From: Deltaproteobacteria bacterium RBG_13_52_11
Lineage (GTDB): Bacteria; Desulfobacterota; B13-G15; RBG-16-54-18
NCBI GenBank assembly: GCA_001797745.1
Contig: MGQF01000059.1
Location: forward strand, 13,133 to 29,363
Length of the DNA: 16,231 nt
Reading direction: 5' to 3'
Under the pieces are notes generated by a model, which had not been told where the DNA came from, searched no databases, and saw nothing but the letters and a program-made list of their open reading frames with translations. This document shows, piece after piece, positions 6,778-13,700 of the stretch. The first letter of the stretch is position 1; each line of letters begins with the position of its first letter. The position numbers and the translations under genes were made by a program.

Positions 6778-7617
6778 TCAGGCCCGATGACGGATATACC
6801 GATTGAGCAGCCAATTTGCCGCTGTATTGACAACAAGAACGAGCAGGATCAAGGCCGCCCCTGTACCATACGCCATCTTTAACGAGATCCCTTCACGGGC
6901 GAGGATATAGAAATGGACAGACATGGTTCGGATGGGTGAGAAGAGAGAAGTGGGCATCATCAGCGAGGAACCGGCGGTCAGTATCACCGCAGCGGTCTCT
7001 CCAATGCTACGGCCAACACTCAGAAGGATACCGGTACAGATTCCGGGTAGGGCGCTTGGCAAGATCGTATGCATGACGGTCTGCCATTTTGTTCCACCTA
7101 AAGAATAGCTGACCTCGCGGTATGAAGGGGGAATCCCCTTGATCGCCTCTTCGGCGGTCGAGATGATCGTGGGCAAGATCATTGCGGCCAAGGTCAAGCC
7201 TCCGGATAGGATGGACCATCCCATGTTGAGGTAGATGACAAAAAAGACGAACCCGAATAAACCAAAGATGATAGATGGCACCCCTGCGAGGCAGTCAGTC
7301 CCGAATCGGATCAGGCGGCTTATCCGGCTCTCTCGGGTGTACTCCCTCAAAAAGATGGCTGTCCCTACACCGAGTGGCGTTGCAAACAGGATGGCAACCG
7401 CGGTTAGGACAAAGGTCCCAATGATCGTTGGAAAGATTCCCCCTTCCCGGCCCATGCTTTTTGGGGAATCGAGAAAGAAACGGAGGTGAAGGGCAGGGAG
7501 ACCTTCCGCCAGAACCTGAAAGAGGATGAGGATCATCACTCCAATGGTCGACAGGGCAGCAATCCAGATGAGAACTTTTGCGATGCCTTGAGTTATATGT
7601 CGCGTACGATAAACCAT
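6778..7617 (-). CDS. pstA: Phosphate ABC transporter permease PstA
   Basis: PstA pairs with PstC to form the phosphate channel in the inner membrane. The 279-residue product has about six hydrophobic membrane segments, the first near residues 12-35. It has the permease motifs FATPLGVGTAIFL, CLAGVPSIIFGLFG, and the ATPase-contacting EAA-type loop (about 168-190: EVSYSLGGTKWQTVMHTILP). Its ATG at 7617 shares one base with the pstC stop (TGATG), with AAGGAGG upstream inside pstC. This points to translational coupling and one-to-one production with PstC. Length and order match the family, and nothing looks broken. Confidence 0.95.
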   Translation of the reverse strand: MVYRTRHITQGIAKVLIWIAALSTIGVMILILFQVLAEGLPALHLRFFLDSPKSMGREGGIFPTIIGTFVLTAVAILFATPLGVGTAIFLREYTRESRISRLIRFGTDCLAGVPSIIFGLFGFVFFVIYLNMGWSILSGGLTLAAMILPTIISTAEEAIKGIPPSYREVSYSLGGTKWQTVMHTILPSALPGICTGILLSVGRSIGETAAVILTAGSSLMMPTSLFSPIRTMSVHFYILAREGISLKMAYGTGAALILLVLVVNTAANWLLNRYIRHRA

Positions 7618-8471
7618 CAGCCAGTCCTCCTTCGGGAGAGGAAGATGGCCAAAGAATTGAGGAGCATGATGATGATGAAAAGGATGACCCCTGTGGCAAA
7701 GAGGGCCTGTCGATGGGCACCAGAGGCGTAACCCATCTCAATGCCGATGTTCGTAGTCAGCGTCCTCGCCGAATCTAAGAAAGAGGTTGGCATCTTTACC
7801 GCATTTCCCAGAATCATGATCATGGCCATGGTCTCGCCGATCGCACGGCCCATGCCTAAGATGATACTGGCAACAATTCCGGACCTGGCTGCCGGGATCA
7901 GTACCCGCCATATGGTCTGCCAATGCGTTGCCCCCAACGCCAGGGCTCCTTCCTTATAAGAAGGTGGCAATGCCTTGAGAGAGTCCTCAGAGATGCTGAT
8001 GATGGTGGGTAGGATCATAAAACCCAAGATCACAGAGCCTGAGAGGATGCTCAAACCAGGTCCTCCCAGATAATTTCGAACAAGGGGGACAAGGACGACC
8101 AGCCCCCAAAAACCATAGATGACCGAAGGGATAGCTGCCAGCAGTTGGATTGCCGGCCTCAATACCGTTCCCACAGAGGGGGGGGACCATTCACATAAGA
8201 AGATGGTACAGGCCAGACCCAGAGGAATACCGAGGGAAAGGGCACCGAGGGTGACCAAAAAGGAGCTGACGATCATCGGGAAGATGCCGAATAGGCCCTT
8301 GCTTGGAATCCATTTCTGGCCGAGGATGAAGGCCTTGGGGCCAATCTTCCAAATCAAGGGGAGCCCCTGCTCAAAGATAAAGAAGGTGATCAAGGCCAGG
8401 ACCGCAATTGAAGAGAGGGCGACGAGAAGTAGAATTTTTTCAATGACCTTCTCTTTGATCTCCATGATCAT
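7617..8471 (-). CDS. pstC: Phosphate ABC transporter permease PstC
   Basis: PstC is the other half of the phosphate channel. The 284-residue product has about six hydrophobic segments (first near 13-33) and the typical signatures LAAIPSVIYGFWG, a central ILPTIISISED segment, and the EAA loop EGALALGATHWQTIWRVLIP. It is somewhat shorter than the E. coli protein (about 319 residues), a common difference at the N-terminus. The ATG at 8471 overlaps the pstS stop as ATGA; a second in-frame ATG at 8465 has better-spaced AGGA and may be the true start. Tight overlap on both sides places it firmly in the pst operon. Confidence 0.95.
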   Translation of the reverse strand: MIMEIKEKVIEKILLLVALSSIAVLALITFFIFEQGLPLIWKIGPKAFILGQKWIPSKGLFGIFPMIVSSFLVTLGALSLGIPLGLACTIFLCEWSPPSVGTVLRPAIQLLAAIPSVIYGFWGLVVLVPLVRNYLGGPGLSILSGSVILGFMILPTIISISEDSLKALPPSYKEGALALGATHWQTIWRVLIPAARSGIVASIILGMGRAIGETMAMIMILGNAVKMPTSFLDSARTLTTNIGIEMGYASGAHRQALFATGVILFIIIMLLNSLAIFLSRRRTG

Positions 8472-9340
8472 TTTCCTGAAAGTTTCAGGGTGGTCACCAG
8501 ACCCTCCTTTGAAAGCAATTCCTGGGCTGGAGGACTCAAGACGAATTCTAAAAAAGACCGTGCCTCTCCTTTCGGCTCACCATTAAAGACGAATAAAAAG
8601 GGGCGTATCAGTGTATATTTCCCGCCCTCGATATTGGCCAAGGTGGGTTCGATACTTGAAACTTTTAAGGCCTTCACCTGCTCATTTACCAAGCCCAACG
8701 AAATATAGCCAATGGCATGGGGATCGTTTGAAACGACCTGTCGAATAGCACCGTTTGAGTCCTGAACCAGGGATTCAAGACTGATCTCTTCTTTCCCCAT
8801 GACAAACTTTTGAAAAGACTCTCGTGTTCCGGATCCTTCCTCGCGGCTGACCAGAACGATCGGGTGAGGAGGAGCTCCCAACTCTTCCCACTTCTTTATC
8901 TTCCCGGAGAAGACCAGTCTTACATGGTCCAGCGAGAGATCCTGGATCGGGTTTTTGGTGTTGACGATGATCGCAATGGCGTCCTTGGCAATCGTGACCG
9001 CGTAGAGGTCTTTCTCTTCAGGCAAGAGGGCTCGGGAAGACATTCCAATATTCGCCGCATGTGTCCTGACTGCTTCGATCCCGGCGGTCGACCCGCCCCC
9101 TTGCACATAGATATGGGATTGAAGATTGCGAGACATGTATTCTTCGGCCAACAGCTCAGCAAAAGGTTGAACCGAGGTAGATCCCGCTACAGTGATCCCA
9201 GCCTTCTCTCTTTGACAACCTATCGTAGGCAGAAATATCAAAAGGAAAGAGAGGAGACACAATACAAGAATTTTCAAATTCCAAATTCTAAATCCCAAGA
9301 CATTTCCAAATTTCATATTTTTAGATCTGCGATCAGCCAT
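8468..9340 (-). CDS. pstS: Phosphate-binding lipoprotein PstS
   Basis: PstS captures phosphate outside the inner membrane and delivers it to PstC/PstA. The protein has a hydrophobic signal segment ending in LPTIGC, a near-match to a lipobox, so it is probably lipid-anchored, then a periplasmic-binding fold with the PstS ligand motifs AGSTSVQPFAE near the mature start, SSRALLPEE, and REEGSGTRESF. The C-terminal part (GYISLGLV, then FVFNGEPKGEARSFLEFVLSP) is also typical. The start is uncertain: TTG at 9346, ATG at 9340 and ATG at 9316 are all in frame and none has a good ribosome binding site. The N-terminal codons overlap a low-complexity repeat (9268-9330), which may have displaced the original start. 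It sits only 9 bp after pstB1 and overlaps pstC by ATGA. Confidence 0.93.
   Translation of the reverse strand: MADRRSKNMKFGNVLGFRIWNLKILVLCLLSFLLIFLPTIGCQREKAGITVAGSTSVQPFAELLAEEYMSRNLQSHIYVQGGGSTAGIEAVRTHAANIGMSSRALLPEEKDLYAVTIAKDAIAIIVNTKNPIQDLSLDHVRLVFSGKIKKWEELGAPPHPIVLVSREEGSGTRESFQKFVMGKEEISLESLVQDSNGAIRQVVSNDPHAIGYISLGLVNEQVKALKVSSIEPTLANIEGGKYTLIRPFLFVFNGEPKGEARSFLEFVLSPPAQELLSKEGLVTTLKLSGK
9268..9330. repeat. Low-complexity AATTTGGAATTT-type repeat at the pstB1-pstS junction
   Basis: The plus strand here is a chain of near-repeated units: TTTTCAAATTCCAAATTCTA, then AATCCC and TTTCCAAATTTCAT, followed by AGATCTGCGATC. This style of AATTTGGAATTTG and GCAGATCGCAGATC sequence is one I know as an intergenic filler in deltaproteobacterial genomes. 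Here it lies inside the open reading frame of pstS and encodes the residues just before its signal peptide. The match to a repeat family is from memory and only a genome-wide search would confirm it. Confidence 0.5.
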
Positions 9341-9349
9341 CTGCAATTT

Positions 9350-10120
9350 TTATCCATATCTTCCGGTGATATAATTTTCAGTCCGTTGGTCTTTGGGTCG
9401 GGTAAAGAGGTCACTCGTGGGGCCGTATTCCAGCAGCTCTCCTAATAGAAAGAAACCTGTCCTGTCAGAGGTGCGGGCTGCCTGCTGCATGTTATGGGTG
9501 ACGATGACAATGGTATAGTTCCTCTTTAACTCCTGCATCAACTCCTCAACCCTGAGCGTGGCTAAAGGATCGAGGGCAGAGCAAGGTTCGTCCATCAGAA
9601 TGACCTCAGGCTGAACGGCTAACACGCGTGCAATGCAGAGGAGTTGTTGCTGCCCCAGCATCAGACCGAGAGCGCTATGATGAAGGCGGTCTGAAACCTC
9701 TGGCCACATCGAGACGGACTTGAGGCTCTGCTCCACTCGTCCCTCAATATCATTCTTTGAATGGATCCCAAAGACCTTGGGGCCGAAGGCGACGTTTTCG
9801 AAAATGCTCTTGGGGAAAGGGTTCGGACGCTGAAAGACCATACCAACCCTTTGCCTGAGCGAGACGACATCCATAGCCGGTTGATAGATATCCTGGCCAT
9901 CGAGCGTGACCATTCCCTCGATCCTGGTATGAGGGATGAGTTCATTCATCCGATTGAGGGTGCGAAGAAAGGTCGATTTCCCGCATCCCGAAGGTCCGAT
10001 CAAGGCAGTAATTTGCTGAGGATGGATGGCGATGTTGATCCCTTGCAGGGCTTGGGTCGCCCCATAATAGAAATTAAGACCTCTTGTTTCTATCTTGGCG
10101 ATGGTGCGCGATTCCGTCAT
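9350..10120 (-). CDS. pstB: Phosphate ABC transporter ATPase PstB, copy 1, degenerate signature motif
   Basis: A second PstB-family ABC ATPase (256 residues). Walker A GPSGCGKST (42-50), Q-loop glutamine Q97 (VFQRPNPFP), Walker B D177-E178 (ILMDEPCSALDP) and the H-loop H209 (VTHN) are all standard. The ABC signature is not: where PstB proteins have LSGGQQQR, this one reads LMLGQQQL (153-160). Serine 154 is methionine (codon ATG at 9659-9661), glycine 155 is leucine and arginine 160 is leucine. Several separate base changes are needed, so a single sequencing error cannot explain it. The rest is well conserved, arguing for selection rather than decay. It is the first gene of the operon, ahead of pstS, an unusual place for pstB. 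Its good hydrolysis residues would need a signature from a partner, and PstB2 at 6006-6767 has one. No strong ribosome binding site is seen near the ATG. Confidence 0.92.
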   Translation of the reverse strand: MTESRTIAKIETRGLNFYYGATQALQGINIAIHPQQITALIGPSGCGKSTFLRTLNRMNELIPHTRIEGMVTLDGQDIYQPAMDVVSLRQRVGMVFQRPNPFPKSIFENVAFGPKVFGIHSKNDIEGRVEQSLKSVSMWPEVSDRLHHSALGLMLGQQQLLCIARVLAVQPEVILMDEPCSALDPLATLRVEELMQELKRNYTIVIVTHNMQQAARTSDRTGFFLLGELLEYGPTSDLFTRPKDQRTENYITGRYG

Positions 10121-10149
10121 CGGTATATTTCTTTGAGACTGCTCCCCCC

Positions 10150-10192
10150 CCTGCTCGAAATTAGCAGATTATGACCTCTTGATCAAGAGGAT
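10150..10192 (-). promoter_or_regulatory. Candidate control region of the pst operon with a 16-bp palindrome
   Basis: CCTCTTGATCAAGAGG at 10175-10190 is a perfect 16-bp palindrome, 54 bp upstream of the pstB1 ATG. Reading on the minus strand it is followed by GGTCATAATCTGCTAA (about 10161-10176), which holds a -10-like CATAAT and looks loosely like a degraded PHO box (two CTGTCAT half-sites expected; the matches here are about 5/7 and 4/7 with a 3-base spacer instead of 4). No good -35 is seen. A dimeric repressor site is the simplest reading of the palindrome. No T-run follows, so it is not a terminator. Confidence 0.35.
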
Positions 10193-10342
10193 TCATATAC
10201 CTGGAGGAAATCCGATCCATCTCTCCCATTTCGTATTTTTCCAAGAATTTTTCATCAATTGCTCTGCCACGACAAACCGTTGAAGCTGATTGGTTCCTTC
10301 ATAGGTTTGGGTGCTCTTGGCATCTCTCATCATCCTCTCCAA
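10193..10342 (-). pseudogene. C-terminal remnant of an acyl-CoA dehydrogenase gene
   Basis: On the minus strand, 49 codons ending in a TGA at 10193-10195 encode LERMMRDAKSTQTYEGTNQL followed by QRFVVAEQLMKNSW. This is the end of the catalytic C-terminal domain of acyl-CoA dehydrogenases, flavoenzymes of fatty-acid and acyl-CoA oxidation; the RDAK-x3-x-YEGTNQ core is close to invariant in that family. Homology stops abruptly upstream of LER near 10342 and the remaining roughly 330 residues are absent. No start or ribosome binding site is present, so this is a dead fragment. It abuts the palindrome before pstB1, so the pst control region may have been formed at a rearrangement joint. Confidence 0.8.
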
Positions 10343-10448
10343 GCTCCCCCTTTCCAGTGAACACAAAAGGGTAAGGTCTCAATAAGCTTTTGAAAACTCT
10401 TCTTTTCAGTCAGGTTCTTTGTCTTCTGTCTAGAAAAAAGAAGACAGT
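10343..10448. other. Non-coding stretch with an 8-bp inverted repeat
   Basis: There is no supported gene between the acyl-CoA dehydrogenase remnant and repeat copy C. The only structure seen is TGTCTTCT at 10420-10427 and its reverse complement AGAAGACA at 10439-10446, with an 11-base loop. It directly precedes CACAGAGAATAACC, in the same relative place as the CTCTGTGG/CCACAGAG pair before copy A. Confidence 0.5.
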
Positions 10449-10757
10449 CACAGAGAATAACCATCCGTTGATCGGTGAAGTTCTTGCATTGTTTACGAGC
10501 ATACACCTTTTTGTTTTCAAGAAGTCATGGTATTTACTTTTTTGGAAAAAGGGGTATGATTTATCCGTTTTGAGGGAAGGGATTGATATTTAAGGTGATG
10601 TAAACAGCCATTACCAACGCGAGGCCCAAGGGAGCAGGGCATGACGCAGAGGGGGGAGGAAAACCAAGCTAAACAATCCAAGGGGCAAAAACGCCCTTTT
10701 TTTTATTTGGTGCGAATAAGGCGGCAAATGAACGTTATAATATCACAACAGGGAGGG
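10449..10757. repeat. Dispersed repeat, copy C, interrupted
   Basis: The left end (10449-10480) is identical to 3208-3239 in copy A over 32 bp, and the match continues through TTGCATTGTTTA (to 10495). The right end (10730-10757) matches 3300-3327 at 23 of 28 positions, ending in GGGAGGG; four of the five differences are G to A. Between them copy C carries about 195 extra bases (roughly 10496-10690) not found in copies A and B, with no recognisable gene. The conserved GGGAGGG at the right end now serves as the ribosome binding site of the alpha-2-macroglobulin gene starting at 10762. Confidence 0.65.
10680..10704 (+). terminator. Terminator-like hairpin in the leader of the alpha-2-macroglobulin gene
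   Basis: AAGGGGC (10680-10686) pairs with GCCCTTT (10693-10699) with one G-U pair and a 6-base loop, and the T-run continues to 10704. This fits a modest intrinsic terminator on the plus strand. It lies only 57 bp before the next start codon, so it either ends transcription entering from the left or acts as an attenuator of the downstream gene. The stem is short, so the call is tentative. Confidence 0.45.
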
Positions 10758-10761
10758 GGCT

Positions 10762-13700
10762 ATGAAACTCAGGACCGTAGGACTCGTTTTAGTCTTTTTT
10801 CTCTCCGTTATCCCGTTCGTTTTCGCGGAGGATAAACCATCTGTAGAGATGTTCTCTCCGCAGGGGACGGTGAAGGGTGTCCGACAAGTAAGCGCTCGCT
10901 TTTCGGCGCAGATGGTGCCATTTGGTGACCCCCGCGGCTTTATTGAGCCCTTTGAAATAGACTGCCCTGAAAAGGGGACAGGTAGATGGGCAGATGGTAA
11001 GAACTGGGTCTTCGATTTTGAGAGGGACCTCCCTGCAGGGGTGCAGTGCACATTTCGATTAAAATCGGGATTAAAGACCTTCTCGGGAAAGGAGATCGAG
11101 GGGCAGAAGGAATTCTCCTTTTCAACTGGTGGGCCTTCTATCAAAAACTCTACCCCCTATGAAGGGAGCCATATCGACGAAGAACAGATATTCATCCTTA
11201 CCTTAGATGCCGAGGCGGAGAATGCATCTGTCTTGAAAAAAGCCTTTTTCTCTGTAGAAGGCATACAGGACCACATCGGTATCAGGGTCATCGAAGGGAA
11301 GGAACGGGAGGAAATAGTAAAGGCTCGATTCAGGTATCAGGGACCGCCGCAACTTCCGATGATCTTGATCCAAAGCAAACAGCTATTTCCTGCGAAAGCC
11401 AAGGTCAGCCTGGTCTGGGGCAAAGGGGTGATGTCCAAGACCGGAGTAGCTACCAGCCAGGACCAGATCCTCCGATTTCAAACGAGAGAACCCTTTTCTG
11501 TCACATTCAACTGCGAACGGGAAAACCCTAACGCAGGATGTATCCCGATGTTACCCATGGCCCTCAATTTCTCTGCGCCCATTTCTCAGGACCAGGCAAA
11601 ACAGATCGTATTGAAGGGCATGGACGGGAAGGTATGGAAGTCCCACGGGGGGGATGAAACAGAGGGGAAGTCCATCGAGGACGTCTCTTTTACAGGGCCT
11701 TTCCCCGAGGGCACGAATTTTAAGGTTGAACTACCGCCTCAGCTTAAGGATGACGCGGGGAGACCCCTTATCAATGCAGATAAATTCCCCCTTGCCGTTC
11801 GTACCGATAAGTACCCTCCTTTGGCAAAGTTTGCATCCCGATTTGGTATCTTGGAGTTGAAGTCAGATCCCATACTCCCGGTGACGTTACGAAACCTGGA
11901 GCCTGAGATAAGAGCGCGGATGCTCAAGGTACAAAAAGAGCAAGGTCTCCTCGAAAAAGTGACGGGAAAGATCCTGAACATTGCTCCTGGGCAGGGTGAT
12001 AATGTCCAGGGGTGGTTACGGCGAGTGGCCTCTGCCTCGAGGGAGGGCTCCCTCTTGGGTAACGAGAAGGGGGTCAGGGATTTCAAGGTCCCAAAACCAT
12101 CAGGCCCCCGTGCCTTTGAGGTCGTTGGGATCCCGTTAAAGGAGCCCGGGCTCTATATCGTGGAGTTGGAGAGCGCTCTCTTGGGGTCATCTCTCCTCCA
12201 TCCGCCGAGGCCCATGTATGTCCCGACCGCAGTCTTGGTGACTAATCTCTCGGTCCACTTCAAATGGGGGAGGGAATCATCTCTCGTGTGGGTCACCGCC
12301 CTTGATACAGGAGAATCGGTGAAGGATGCAGCGGTGACGGTGAAGGATTGTCAGGAAAAGGTCCTCTGGCAAGGGAAGACCAATGTCAACGGGATAGCCC
12401 GGATTGAAGGACCGTTACCCTCTGAAGAGAAACTGGCCCGCTGTAACTACAAGATTGACTATGATAATTACCCCCAGCTGGGAGCGCTCAGATCGCTCGA
12501 TAGCGGGATATTCATCATGGCCCAGACCGCTGGGGACATGGCCTTTGTCCACTCAAGCTGGGAAGAGGGGATCGAGCCATGGAGGTTTCAACTCCCCCAG
12601 GAATATACCTCGGATCCCTCCATTGCCCATACCGTCTTTGACCGAACACTGCTTCGGGCAGGCGAGACCGTGCATATGAAGCACCTCTTTCGGCAGCATA
12701 CGATGAACGGCTTCTCCATGCCCCCCAAAGATCAAATGCCAAATTGCCTCTTGATTGAACACTATGGCAGTGAGGAAAAATACGAATTCCCCGTGGTGTG
12801 GGATGCCAACGGGGTTGCTGAGACGCAATGGACGATCCCCAAAGGGGCAAAACTTGGGAACTATGAGGTGGTCTTAGTTAAAAAATCGGGCGCAAAACGG
12901 CAGATAAACTCGTGGCGGGGAGGCGAGTTCAGGGTGGAAGAGTTCCGGGTCCCCCTGCTCAAGGGGATCATCAAGCCACCTGCGGAGCCCTTAATCAGGG
13001 CTAAAGAGGTCCCCCTTGATGTGAGCGTCCAGTACCTTGCAGGGGGAGGGGCCGGCCTCCTCCCGGTAAAATTGAGAAGCGAAATACGGCCTAAGCAGAT
13101 AACCCCTTTTGAAGGATTTGATGAATTTGTATTCGGCAACGGTCCGGTTAAAGAAGGGATCATTCGCAGGGGCGAACCCCTGGAGGATGAGGAGGAAGGA
13201 GAAGGGGAAGAACCGAGAGAGGAGAAAAAGGCGGGTAAGATCCCGAGCATAGACCTGGTCCTGGATCAGTCGGGTACAATCCGGACGGTGATCCCAAATC
13301 TACCAAAAGGAGAGCTCCCCGAGGAAATCCTCGCTGAGCTGGAATTCAGAGACCCCAATGGGGAGATCCAGACAATCTCCTCCAGGATACCCTTGTGGCC
13401 CTCCAAATACATGATAGGGATCAAGCCGGATTCATGGGCCGTATCCAAAGAGGCCTTTAAATTTCATGTGGCGGTCCTCGATCTTGCAGGCAAACCCATT
13501 GCAGGCGCGCAGGTGAAGGTCGATCTCTTTGAGAGAAAGACCTATACCCACCGAAAGCGCCTTGTCGGAGGATTCTATGCCTATGAACACTCGACAGATA
13601 CCAAAAGGATCGCTCTCCTCTGTGAAGGAAAGACCGACGCCAAAGGGCTTCTGATCTGTGAGGTGAAATCGCCTGTGTCCGGGAATTGCATCCTTCAGGC

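Noticed and set aside
10390..10593. 67-codon plus-strand frame in the intergenic region
   Set aside because: It crosses the repeat and an inverted repeat, has no ribosome binding site and resembles no family.
10736..10741. TATAAT as the -10 box of the alpha-2-macroglobulin gene
   Set aside because: No -35 is found at the right distance, the start site would fall only about 14 bases before the ATG, and copies A and B read TGTAAT at the same place, so it is probably part of the repeat.
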